Assembly: GCA_003550305.1 (NCBI GenBank)
Contig: QKYT01000544.1
Span: 10,818-26,081, forward strand
DNA: 15,264 bases
Source: Glomus cerebriforme
Lineage: Eukaryota > Glomeromycota > Glomeromycetes > Glomerales > Glomeraceae
Direction of reading: 5' to 3'
Positions 1 through 8,051 of the stretch are shown in pieces. Below the pieces are notes generated by a model that was not told where the DNA came from, searched no databases, and saw only the letters and a list, made by a program, of their open reading frames with translations. Position numbers and translations under genes: made by a program. How positions within the stretch are numbered: the stretch's first letter is position 1; every line of letters begins with the position of its first letter.

Positions 1-165
1 CCACGGTCCGGTCCAGCTTAGCTTGCATCGGTCCGACTTGTAAATTCAAGTCACAGCAGTCCGGTCCGGTCCGACTTGAATAATCCATCAGTTCGGTCCA
101 GTCCGACTTGAGATTTTATCAGTCCGGCTTGACTTTGGTCTCAAGTCGGACCAAACCGGACTTTT
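1..165. repeat. GGTCCGACTTG short-repeat block
   Basis: A block clearly richer in G and C than the rest of the window. The motif GGTCCGACTTG or a close variant occurs at 30-40, 68-78, 100-110 and 120-130, with an inverted copy at 141-152. Extra GGTCC/GGTCCGGTCC words lie between them. Positions 101-113 and 139-151 are exact 13-base inverted complements and could form a hairpin. The block ends about where the retrotransposon coding sequence begins (165-180), so it may be a separate repeat that truncated, or was entered by, the element. I do not recognise the family. Confidence 0.75.
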
Positions 166-180
166 AACAACACTAATTAT

Positions 181-2646
181 GACTCTGAAGATGATTACTA
201 CAAAGATGAGCTTTTGGACGAATACTATGTCTATTATTCAGATATGACCAATGAAGAGGAAGTTTCTGGAGATGAAATAACCTATAATCCTTGGAGTAAG
301 GTATACTCACCTTACAATTCTGAAGTAGAATCTGAAGAAAAAGAAATTCAAGATAACAATCCCGCAGTCTTTTTAGCAGAAAGTGCTAAAGATTTGAGCG
401 AAAAAGAAAAAGCTCCTGAAGATCAACATGTAGGACCATTAGATTATCATCAACAACAAGTCTTTCAATACCTTTTAGAAGAGTATGCAGATATCTGTAC
501 CAAAGGACAAACTGAAATAGGACAAACCACCATAGTCAAACACAAAATCCATATAGGAGATGCCTTACCAGTAGCGCAAAAGCCTTACCATACCAACCCC
601 GAGAATACTCAGTTTCTAAAAGAAGAGATCAAAAAGATGGAAGCTAATGGTATTATTAGACGCTCACATAGCCCCTGGGCCTCTCCAGTTGTTATAGTAG
701 GAAAGAAAGGAGGTGACAAGCGCTTATGTATAGATTATCGTAGATTAAATGCCCTCACAAAAATTGATGCTTACCCTCTACCAAGGATCGATGATTTGTT
801 AGACTCTTTAGGAGAATCTCAATGGTTCACTACGTTAGATTTAGCAAGTGGATATTGGCAAGTGTCTATGCATCCTAAGAACATAGAAAAGACTGCTTTC
901 ATTACTCCATCAGGTCTTTATGAGTTTTTAGTAATACCCTTTGGACTTAACAATGCTTCTGGAACCTTTCAAAGACTCATGAATTGGATTCTTAAAGATT
1001 ATCTTGGACTCTTTGTAGCAGTTTACTTAGATGACATTATTATCTATTCAAAAGGATCTCTAGAGTTACACTTAAACCACGTGAAACAAGTATTCCAAAC
1101 TTTACGAGAAGCTCAACTTAGTATTAAGTTGAAGAAATATCATTTCTGTTACCCATCGCTCTCATTCTTAGAACACATAGTAGGACAAGGAGGTATTCAC
1201 CCAGACCCTGAAAAGATCGAAAAGGTCAAGAATTTTCCTATTCCTAAGACTTTAACTCAACTTCGAGCTGCACTTGGACTTTTTGGTTATTACCGAAAAT
1301 TTATCAAAGATTTCGCCCGCCATGCTAAACCATTGACCATGTTACTTAAGAAGAAAATATCCTTCCAATGGATAGAAAAATAACAAATGGCTTTCGACAG
1401 ACTAAAGGAAAGGCTCATCAAAGCACCTATCTTACAATACCTTGACTTTGAGCAACCTTTCACTTTGTATACCAATGCTTGCAAGTTTGGACTTGGAGCT
1501 GTTTTATCACAGAAAGTTAACGGACAAGAGTGTGTAGTTGCCTACGCCAGTAGAACTACCAACAAAGCGGAAGAAAACTATCCCATTACTGACTTAGAAT
1601 GCCTTGCTATTGTATGGGCAGTTAAACATTTTCACCACTACTTAAGCCGACCTTTCTCAATTGTAACAGATTACTCAGCACTTAAGTGGTTAAAAACCTC
1701 TAAAATGCCTAAAGGTAGACAAGCACGTTGGATCATGAAGCTCCAACAATATAATTTCACCATAGAATACCGTGTAGGCAAGCATAATGTCAATGCTGAT
1801 GCATTATCCAGAATGTATGATAACCAAGAAGAAGAGAATGAGTGCTTCTTAGTCATTACATACGATGCTGATACAGAAGAAGATGAAGAGCCTGAAGCTG
1901 AATCATCATCTATGGTTTTGGTTAGAAGAAACAAGCACAGAAGAATAACTCCCAATCAAAAGATCCCTTACAGAAGCGAAAGTGAAAGCAAATTTTCAGA
2001 AGTCAAGAGTGAAAAGTCCTTACCTTTGACTATCCCTGAGCCATATCCATGTTGCGGACATATTATTTGTACTTGCGAACCAGAAGTTTCATCTATCAAT
2101 ACTGAAGAATATTAACAAGATCACAATAATGGATGGGACCCAAGATGGATTGAGGAAAATGAAAGCGAGATAGAATGGGAATATCATTCCAATGATGGCA
2201 CTACCACCTCAGAATGAAGCAAAGGGATAGACATGTATGATATGGAAACCTCTGCAGGAAACTTTACCAGGGAAGATATTGAGCAAATTTACCGTACTGC
2301 TATCCAGATTAAGCAAGTCATAGCAGGCCAGCCAATAACTAGAGGAGGAAGCAAGTGTACCTGGGACTGTGATACTAAAAATTATCATATCCACACTTAC
2401 TGTAAATTATGTAAGAAAAACTTAATTTATGGTACCCTCTATCACCGCTGCATTTGGAGTTTTTCCCCAGGACACCTTTACCCTGATATGGATCCAAGAT
2501 TCTTAGTCAATGTACCCTGGTGGAAAGAACCCATTTTGGTTCAACGAGAAAATGCCGTAGTATATTTGAGACTTTTAGAACATCTCTACAACAACTTACC
2601 TGTCTATACCCCTTCCCTTGAACCCATCGTCACTGAGTTAGATTAA
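181..2646 (+). pseudogene. Ty3/gypsy pol part 1: reverse transcriptase-RNase H with Cys/His-rich tail (three in-frame stops)
   Basis: One frame (frame 1) runs from about 133 to the TAA at 2644, broken by TAA 1381, TAA 2113 and TGA 2215. It codes an acidic linker (181-420), RT (about 540-1290) with the catalytic Asp of TTLDLASGYWQV and the YLDD box (Asp codons at 1030 and 1033), a connection domain, and RNase H (about 1390-1830). RNase H keeps Glu (codon 1597), Asp (1669) and the Asp of NADALSR. The first catalytic Asp of the usual TDAS block is Asn here (AAT at 1474). The stop at 1381 precedes QMAFDRLKERL, where related elements have Gln, so CAA to TAA is likely. No ATG start fits; the true N-terminus (gag/protease) is missing. 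The tail after 2119 is described separately. Once it would have copied element RNA into DNA. Confidence 0.93.
2119..2646 (+). other. Cys/His-rich C-terminal tail of the RT-RNase H ORF
   Basis: Downstream of RNase H the same frame codes an acidic Trp-rich stretch, then a segment with spacing C-x3-C-x6-H-x-H-x2-C-x2-C-x11-H-x-C (codons about 2356-2450), then a proline- and tryptophan-containing region (PWWKEPI, 2515-2535). Another Cys cluster lies just upstream at 2050-2080. The arrangement suggests a zinc-binding module, which is inference. A typical Ty3/gypsy pol passes from RNase H straight into the integrase zinc finger, so this addition is unusual. TGA at 2215 interrupts it. It ends in TAA 2644, which looks like a natural terminus because no integrase reading follows in that frame. 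Confidence 0.55.
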
Positions 2647-2773
2647 GTTTCTTCTTAATTAATTTTTTTTTAGCTAGTTATATTTTTATAGTTTTATTTC
2701 TATATATTATTTGTTAGTTATTTCTATATGGTGAAAGCTAAAGCGTTCACATTGTGATGAACGACCAATTAAC
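2647..2773 (+). other. AT-rich spacer between RT-RNase H and integrase ORFs
   Basis: About 127 bases with no open frame and long T runs. The upstream ORF ends in frame 1 and the integrase starts in frame 2 with an ATG at 2774. The element thus seems to make the integrase from its own ORF rather than by readthrough of a single pol. The sequence gtttcttctt...ttttttttag (2647-2673) resembles a tiny GT-AG segment, but it is far too short to trust as an intron. Confidence 0.5.
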
Positions 2774-4036
2774 ATGGATACCCAACATTATCATAATTTA
2801 TTAAATTATATTAGTAATAGTACATTTCCTTTAGATTTTAGTGAAGTACAGAAAAAGCAATTAGTTAACCAATCAAAACATTATTTAGTTAAGAAAAATT
2901 TATTATTTAAGAAAGATCGAAATAATCAGAATAATTTAGTCAAAGTAGTTCAAAGATACAAAATGAACCCTGTACTTTATATGTTTCATAACGACCCTAC
3001 TGCTGCATACTCCTCTAAAGATAGAATGATTGATAAGATGAAGAAGCGATTCTTTTGGCCTCAAATGTTTCAAGATATAAGTACTTATGTTGAGTCATGT
3101 GATGCATGCCAAAGAAGAGGAAAATTAAAGCGACAAGAACCATTACATCCAATTCCAGTTGGAGCACCTTTCTATTAAATTGGAATTGATTACGTAGGAC
3201 CTCTGAACGTAACCTCTCAAGAAAACAAATATATCATCGTCGCTATGGATTACATGACAAAATGACCAGAAACTAAACCAGTAAAAGAAGCTACTGCATA
3301 AGAAACTGTGACATTTGTTTATGAAAGTATTATTTGTCATCACGGTTGCTCTGGAAAAATCCTAACTGATCGAGGAACTCATTTTAATAATCAGTTTTTA
3401 AAAGGATTAAAGAAATTTGAAATTACACACTTAATATCGACCCCTTATCATCCACAGACCAATGGACTTGTAGAAAGATTTAACAGAACATTAATAGAAG
3501 CTCTCTCACGAATAGCCACCAATCATTTAAATGATTGGGATAAGTTTATAGCCCCTGTTCTTTTTGCTTATCGCACTAGTGCACATTCAACCACAAAGAT
3601 TTTTCCATTTTTCCTTGTGTATGGGAGAGAAGCAAAATTGCCCACCGATAGTACAGAAATGGAGGAGGAATCTAACCTAATCGAGCACATAGATCATCAA
3701 GTAATGCACCTATCAGATGTTAGAAATGATGTGCAACAGCAGATCAAATCTGAGCAACAAAAACAAAAGGATTTTCATGATAAGAAATTAAAAAAGGAAA
3801 TCAGATTTAAGATTGGTGATCAAGTCCTATACTATCGTGCTACTCTAGATAAGCAATGGTCTGAAAAATTAAGCCCTAAATAGAAAGATCTGTATTACAT
3901 TCATAATGTAATTGGAAATAGTGCTTACAAACTAAGGGAATTATCGGGAAAAGTCCTAAAAACTCCTGTAAACGGAAGTTTTCTAAAAATATATAAAGAC
4001 AGGAGCAACTGGCAACCCTTAGTTGTAATTTCTTGA
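2774..4036 (+). pseudogene. Ty3/gypsy integrase as a separate ORF (four in-frame stops)
   Basis: Frame 2 runs from ATG 2774 to TGA 4034, with in-frame TAA 3176, TGA 3263, TAA 3299 and TAG 3881 and no frameshift. It has the N-terminal zinc-binding region (His72, Cys109, Cys112; the second His is Tyr79, TAC at 3008). The DDE core is complete: Asp in IGIDYVGPL (3188), Asp in LTDRGTHF (3368) and Glu in NGLVERFNR (3473). The C-terminal part resembles the GPY/F module, with the usual Trp before it replaced by TAG 3881. The ATG start is supported by the conserved-looking first residues and by the AT-rich spacer upstream. The enzyme would insert cDNA into the host genome. The stops and the zinc-finger His loss make this copy dead. 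Confidence 0.93.
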
Positions 4037-4043
4037 ACTCAAA

Positions 4044-4463
4044 ATGAATAACTACGACCATATACTTAAAGACCTTCGAAGGGTTAATGTTATTACAAGT
4101 CTTAATATCACAATGCAAAATGAAGATGATACATCTAGTCAGCAAGTAAACTCTCTTCTTCGACAACTAAGAAGAGCTGTTAGCAGAAGAAATTGAGTGG
4201 AAACTCTCTTGAATGCTTGGTATATTGGAGAAGTTATAGAAACTAAAACTTCTACACTAACAGAAAGAACCCTTTGCATGAAACTAATGACACCTTATTA
4301 CCAAAAAGGAGTAATTCGTACTTACTACATATTTGAATTCTTGGGAACAGAACAAATTAATCAATCACGAAACACGACTTTAACCATGATCTCAAGAATT
4401 GGAACAAAACAATACCAGGCCTTACTTGAAGAAGCCATGACCATCACAAAAGCTCAGTTATAG
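4044..4463 (+). pseudogene. Small third ORF of the gypsy element, unknown function (one in-frame TGA)
   Basis: Frame 3 from ATG 4044 to TAG 4461, about 139 codons, interrupted only by TGA 4194 (RRN stop VETLL). It starts seven bases after the integrase stop and ends overlapping the polypurine tract. Residues 1-50 are polar and Gln/Asn-rich (SSQQVNSLLRQLRR). The second half contains LLNAWYIGEVIE, YYQKGVIRTYYIFEFLG and SRIGTKQYQALLEEA, which read as a compact helical domain. I believe similar small proteins accompany Rhizophagus gypsy elements, but I cannot assign a function or a named domain. Position after integrase resembles the extra ORFs of some Metaviridae. It has no signal peptide or membrane segment, so an envelope role is unlikely. 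Confidence 0.7.
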
Positions 4464-4473
4464 GAGGAGGAAG
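4462..4473 (+). promoter_or_regulatory. Polypurine tract of the gypsy element
   Basis: AGGAGGAGGAAG is an all-purine run placed directly before the 3' LTR, where plus-strand DNA synthesis is primed in LTR retrotransposons. It overlaps the stop codon of the third ORF. Confidence 0.75.
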
Positions 4474-4474
4474 T

Positions 4475-4800
4475 TGTTAATATGAACCATTATTGAGCCG
4501 ATTTACTGTGCCATACTGTGCCACTCTATGATTGTGATTTCCAGGATCACAGTAATCTTAATGATAGTAGTGATATTAATGATCTTAGTTAGGATAGTTA
4601 AGATATTTAATATATTTAATTTCTTTATTATATTTATTATATTTAACATATTTATTATCTTTATTATATTTATGATAGTTAATATCTTTTTATTATATTT
4701 TATTTTTGTATAAATATCCTGAGAATTTTATTAAGATCTCCTTAGTTCTTGTAACTTAAATTGAAAAATAAAATAACTTTTACTTATAAAAATCCTATAC
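4475..4800 (+). repeat. 3' LTR of the gypsy element (right boundary approximate)
   Basis: Starts with TGTTAA directly after the polypurine tract. It contains a duplicated ACTGTGCCA (4505 and 4514), degenerate GATCTTAG-like and TTTATTATA-like short repeats (4550-4690), a TATA box (TATAAATA, 4709-4716) and a polyadenylation signal (AATAAA, 4767-4772), the normal U3-R order. The right end is judged from AAAATCCTATAC at about 4800. No 5' LTR is present for comparison, so the boundary is not proven. The hydrophobic open frame 4528-4713 is a by-product of the AT repeats. Confidence 0.7.
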
Positions 4801-4819
4801 CATTTACCAATTAAAGAGC

Positions 4820-5077
4820 GAACTGTACTCAATAAAACATAAAATATTGTTACCTCTATCATNATAAACTTAATTAATTTTTCATTTCTGAATATAAAGA
4901 AGAAAAGTTAAAGATAAAGGAATCAAGAGTACGATTAGACGTAACAGTGAACTGTATTCAATAACATATAAATTATTGTTACCTCTATCATAATAAACTT
5001 AATTAATTTTTCATTTTTGACTATAAAAGAAGAAAAGTTAAAGATAAAGAAATCAAGAATATGATTAGACGTAATAC
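4820..5077. repeat. 129-bp tandem direct repeat, two copies
   Basis: The sequence beginning GAACTGTA at 4820 recurs at 4949. Both copies contain ATTGTTACCTCTATCAT, TAAACTTAATTAATTTTTCA, AGAAGAAAAGTTAAAGATAAA and GATTAGACGTAA in the same order. They differ by scattered substitutions and one or two single-base indels. One ambiguous base lies at 4863. No coding signal is seen. Confidence 0.9.
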
Positions 5078-5092
5078 CGAAAAGCAAAATTC

Positions 5093-5200
5093 TGCTGAAA
5101 CTATATTAAAGTTATATTAAAAAACTAGTGAAACTCTGGAGAAAAGTGAAACTGCTGAAACCTATTATAATTGCCAAAACTGCTGAAACTTTGCTGAAAC
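5093..5200. repeat. TGCTGAAAC short-repeat array
   Basis: TGCTGAAAC occurs exactly at 5093-5101, 5153-5161, 5181-5189 and 5192-5200. Looser copies (AGTGAAAC, GATGAAAC) lie at about 5128, 5147 and 5226. The spacing is irregular, so this is a degenerate array rather than a clean microsatellite. Confidence 0.6.
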
Positions 5201-5260
5201 TATAATAAATCTATAGTAAAATTTTGATGAAACTAATCGTAGGATTTTGAAGAGGTTTAG

Positions 5261-5383
5261 GCAGGCAACCTTAAATATGTAGGTGACCAAAATATCAGCC
5301 AAAGAGCACAAGCTATTGTATTATCTTTACAATATGATGATTTTGATATTGAAACCTTAGTTAGAGAAATGGAAAACCTTTAA
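5261..5383 (+). pseudogene. C-terminal fragment of an unknown protein
   Basis: Frame 2 reads about 40 residues including YVGDQNISQRAQAIVLSLQY and ending DIETLVREMENL before TAA 5381. The composition is protein-like and unlike the AT-rich surroundings. An in-frame TAG at 5258 ends with AG, so the segment may be a last exon with its acceptor there, or a truncated pseudogene. AT-rich sequence with AATAAA-like words follows within 100 bases. I do not recognise the family. Confidence 0.4.
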
Positions 5384-5590
5384 GTTTTTTGTATATGTAA
5401 TATATTTTATGTACGCAATATATGAGTTTTATTTTATATAAATAAAAATTTTGAATTTTTCCTCCAGATTTCAATTAATTATATGTATAAAACAAAAATA
5501 ATTTGAATAAATTAAATTACAAATAAAACACGAAAAAAANATTAAATACTCTGTAAATAATCTAAAAATTAAAATATTTTTTTCTATAGA
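5384..5590. other. AT-rich spacer, no gene seen
   Basis: Very AT-rich, with several AATAAA-like words (about 5440-5530) that could be 3' ends for the fragment upstream. One ambiguous base is at 5540. No open frame of note. Confidence 0.5.
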
Positions 5591-6204
5591 ATGCNCAAAG
5601 AAATTGTTGCTAAAAAAGTAAAAAANAAATTNAATAANATCTCTAAGNNAAAGAAATCAAAAAGAAATCACAAAAAAAAAGGAAAAGAACTCACCATTAG
5701 TTTCCAAAAAGACATGTCGCCACCATTAAAGAGAATAAGCATAAGAAACGTCAATACATTCCTAAATGAAAAAAAGACAAAATAACAAAAAAAAAAGACT
5801 ACCATTAGTCATTATAGAGTCCAATAATGTGTCATTAAAGAAAAAAAAGCAAAGAAAATATTAATAAAATACTTAACAAAAAAAAAATGAAGGATTATAG
5901 CATGAAACTTACAATTAGTCTTCAAGAAGTTCAAGAAACCATTGCTAAAGAAAAAAGAACAAAGAAATATATTAATAAAGCACTTGACGAAAAGAAAATG
6001 AAGAGCAAAAAAAAGGAACTTACCATTAGTCTTAAAAAAGTCCAAGAAGCTGTCACTAAAGAAAAAAAGCAAAAAGGACATCAATACTCAATAACATTCT
6101 TAAACAAAAAGAAACCTAAAAAAAATAACTCGCCATTAAGTCTCCAAAAAGCCATTTTGAACTATATAAAAAGGTTTCGTCCAGATTTTCATCCTCTGAC
6201 CTGA
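5591..6204 (+). pseudogene. Lysine-rich tandem-repeat protein remnant (five units of about 110 bp)
   Basis: Five imperfect units are marked by ACCATTAG or a variant at 5693, 5801, 5911, 6022 and 6132, spaced 108, 110, 111 and 110 bases. Units 3 and 4 are 111 bases apart and stay in frame, giving a 37-residue Lys-rich repeat (core LTISLQEVQETIAKEK, then KYINKALDEKK). Frame 2 carries 5591-5887 with TAA 5783 and TAA 5825, then the reading passes to frame 1 (5887-6204) across an A run at about 5881-5887. Several ambiguous bases (5595-5649) fall in unit 1. The product would be a highly basic helical repeat protein, perhaps nucleic-acid binding, which is inference only. The frame changes in A runs could be real decay or consensus error in a repeat that is hard to assemble. 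Confidence 0.6.
6163..6170 (+). promoter_or_regulatory. TATA-box-like element upstream of the 6507 ORF
   Basis: TATATAAA followed by AAGG, about 340 bases before the ATG at 6507. It lies inside the last unit of the Lys-rich repeat remnant. If used, it would give a long leader with repeated TTTCAGATT-like words (6204-6290). Confidence 0.25.
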
Positions 6205-6506
6205 TTTCAGATTTCAGCCTGATTTTCAGATTTTGGCTATAGTTTTGAACCTGAGTTTCAAACTTTCAGATTTGGACATATTTTCAGACAGTTTTGACAA
6301 CATGTATAATATACTGTAAGCATTATATTTATCACTTTATTCTGTCTCATCAAAGTAATACAATTGCGAATGCTTTTTCTGTTAAAATAAGTAGAGATGA
6401 ATCTATTAGTGAGTTCAGGAAAAAAAACTCTTTCTCACTTTTCACATTTTATTAGAAATACACAGTAAATTTTACAAAAATTTTATCGTTTAATAATCTG
6501 TTAAAA
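6205..6506 (+). other. Non-coding leader region with TTTCAGATT-like words
   Basis: Between the Lys-rich remnant and the next ORF. GATTTCAGATTTCAG, GATTTTCAGATTTTGG, CTTTCAGATTTGG and ATTTTCAGACAG (6203-6292) are variants of one short pyrimidine-rich word. The rest is AT-rich with no open frame. It could be a 5' untranslated region. Confidence 0.35.
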
Positions 6507-7322
6507 ATGGGAGTAATAGTATCTACCTATTCAGATAAACTTTTTAACAAATATATTCATCCTATAGAGTGCAAAAATATAGGTAACAAAATGCATGTCA
6601 ATTTTGCCACTCTAGTACAACAATATAACCTTTGGAAAGATGTGAAGAATAAAGATAGTTCAGTCAATAATGCTAGGCATTTTGTCAAAGGAGTTTCTGA
6701 CTATATACAAATATCTTCTTCCATACTATTTCTTATCAGGGGAATAGTTAGTAAATTTTATAAAGACATTTTAGACACAAATATAAGAAGTTTAGATGAG
6801 GCCCTAGAGGAGATAACTAGATACAAAATTACTATCAATAAACTCAAAGTGAAATTTGCTGTGGCAGGTTCCACACAGCCTCAGATAATTGGACTACAGC
6901 TGACAATACCATCTTTACAGAATAAGGTACATGATTTAGAACAGCTGATTTTGGCAACTTCCAGTGGATTGACATTAACAGAAAACACCAATGGCAACTC
7001 GTTGAATATGCTGATCATAATACAGGAAGATCTATACAAATCAATATTACAAGAGATACTGCTTCAGGATGATGATTACATGGAAATAGAGAAAGACTTT
7101 TCCAAACCCATCACTTCACCACCTGAAAATTCTTTACAGAAAAAATCAAAACCCAACAAAAAAGCAGATAAATCTGCACCCTCTCCAAAATTCCCTAAAA
7201 AGGTTAAAAAGAAGCGTCAGCCTCATATCATCACAGGATTCACAATACTGCCTAAATTACAATCAAATGTATGTAATGTAATATTATATGACATTCTGGG
7301 TAAATGGATGCCAAGAAAATAA
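6507..7322 (+). CDS. Hypothetical protein, 271 aa, N-myristoylation-like start and basic C-terminal region
   Basis: An uninterrupted 271-codon frame from ATG 6507 to TAA 7320, long for such AT-rich DNA and better balanced in composition than the flanks. The start MGVIVS fits the MGxxxS pattern of N-myristoylated proteins. Residues 95-150 are largely helical and amphipathic (SLDEALEEITRYKITINKLK, PSLQNKVHDLEQLILATSS), suggesting a coiled coil. Residues 165-195 are hydrophobic then acidic. Residues 211-238 are strongly basic with prolines (KPNKKADK, KKVKKKRQ), a possible nuclear-localisation or nucleic-acid-binding segment. I do not recognise the family. The same frame continues downstream with many stops, so this may be the intact 5' part of a longer decayed gene. 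Confidence 0.55.
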   Translation: MGVIVSTYSDKLFNKYIHPIECKNIGNKMHVNFATLVQQYNLWKDVKNKDSSVNNARHFVKGVSDYIQISSSILFLIRGIVSKFYKDILDTNIRSLDEALEEITRYKITINKLKVKFAVAGSTQPQIIGLQLTIPSLQNKVHDLEQLILATSSGLTLTENTNGNSLNMLIIIQEDLYKSILQEILLQDDDYMEIEKDFSKPITSPPENSLQKKSKPNKKADKSAPSPKFPKKVKKKRQPHIITGFTILPKLQSNVCNVILYDILGKWMPRK

Positions 7323-7511
7323 CAGAGGAAATAAACAAACACCTAGATTCTCTTATGAAAGTCCCTATCAAAACAAGGCAAATACACCTGTGTATAGATT
7401 ACAATAGTACTGTGAACTTTAGTACTCAAAGTATTTGAAGAAGGTCAATAGCAAATATTATTAGGCAACACTCTTGTCAGATAGTTCCCAGTAAACTGGT
7501 CTTTAAAATAA

Positions 7512-8051
7512 TACAGACAAAGAATGGTCTTTCAAGCTATATTAACTGACTTTGGCGATGGCTTTGATGAACATCTTATTTTCCAGAATATGAAATTTAT
7601 AGCGTATCATCATCTCACTGCAATCAAACTGATGAAAAATACTAAAGGCAAACAGAAATTAGTAGGGTTTTTCAAACCTCAGATGATTTAACGTGACCTG
7701 CCAAACTGATTTTAAGATCTATGAACTTATCATCAAATGGAAGATCAATAAATTTGGAAAGAAACTGTCTGATCCCAAATACCTTCTTTTAAAGGTTTCC
7801 CTTTACAGAATAATAAGAATATTAATCATTCATCCTCTAACACCTCCTTGTCTGAAAAGAAAAATAATAAATGCATTTCAAATGACAGGACCTACCAAAA
7901 AATAAAGGAATAAGTTAGTGACATAGTTAGTTTCTATAAGTCAGCTCCTTTTTGGAAATTGCTTAATAACGCAAAATACGATACTAAAAAATTTGACAAA
8001 TTAATGAAAGGGCACCTCCGAGAAACTTTGAAATCATTAGAGCTGATATAA
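7512..8051 (+). pseudogene. Degenerate same-frame continuation of the 6507 gene, unknown
   Basis: Frame 3, the frame of the 6507 ORF, contains three protein-like open stretches: 7512-7688 (MVFQAILTDFGDGFDEHLIF, ending GKQKLVGFFKPQMI), 7773-7910 (Asn/Ser-rich linker) and 7914-8048 (SFYKSAPFWKLLNNAKYDTK, ending HLRETLKSLELI). Between them are stops at 7689, 7707, 7713, 7722, 7749, 7770 and 7911. The span 7320-7509 holds nine more stops and may be an intron or simply non-coding. Contexts such as LPN-stop-F could derive from Trp, Arg or Gln codons by transitions. This may be the decayed 3' half of the 6507 gene. Chance open frames in AT-rich DNA are a real alternative. Confidence 0.3.

Larger units (their letters stand above)
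166..4800 (+). mobile_element. 5'-truncated, inactivated Ty3/gypsy LTR retrotransposon
   Basis: The domain order is reverse transcriptase, RNase H, Cys/His-rich tail, integrase, small ORF, polypurine tract, 3' LTR. RT before integrase defines Ty3/gypsy (Metaviridae-type) elements. Gag, protease, primer-binding site and 5' LTR are absent, because the left end abuts the GGTCCGACTTG block. Pol is interrupted by at least seven in-frame stop codons. Each conserved block nevertheless stays in a single frame, so decay went by substitution rather than by indels. The wording of the RT and integrase closely resembles gypsy elements abundant in Rhizophagus genomes (recognition, not a search). It is non-autonomous as it stands. 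Confidence 0.93.

Noticed and set aside
1..165. CRISPR-like array
   Set aside because: Repeats are only 11-12 bases, unevenly spaced and partly inverted, and the genome is eukaryotic.
2647..2673. Tiny GT-AG intron joining RNase H and integrase frames
   Set aside because: Only about 27 bases, too short for a spliceosomal intron. The spacer that follows has no open frame before ATG 2774.
1381..3883. Reassigned stop codons (alternative nuclear code) to explain stops inside pol
   Set aside because: TAA, TAG and TGA all occur, at sites expecting different residues (Gln and Trp), and the other remnants also carry frameshifts. A single reassignment cannot explain this. Decay is simpler.
4528..4713. 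61-residue hydrophobic ORF (Ile/Phe-rich)
   Set aside because: It lies in the U3 part of the LTR, and its composition simply reflects ATT/TTA short repeats.
5812..6084. 90-codon Phe-rich ORF on the - strand
   Set aside because: It is the complement of the Lys-rich repeat (AAA/AAG becomes TTT/CTT).
6507..7322. Viral or retroviral Gag because of the MG start and basic C-terminus
   Set aside because: No zinc knuckle, no protease or RT frame follows, and nothing else in the sequence resembles a capsid protein. The MGxxxS pattern alone is too weak.
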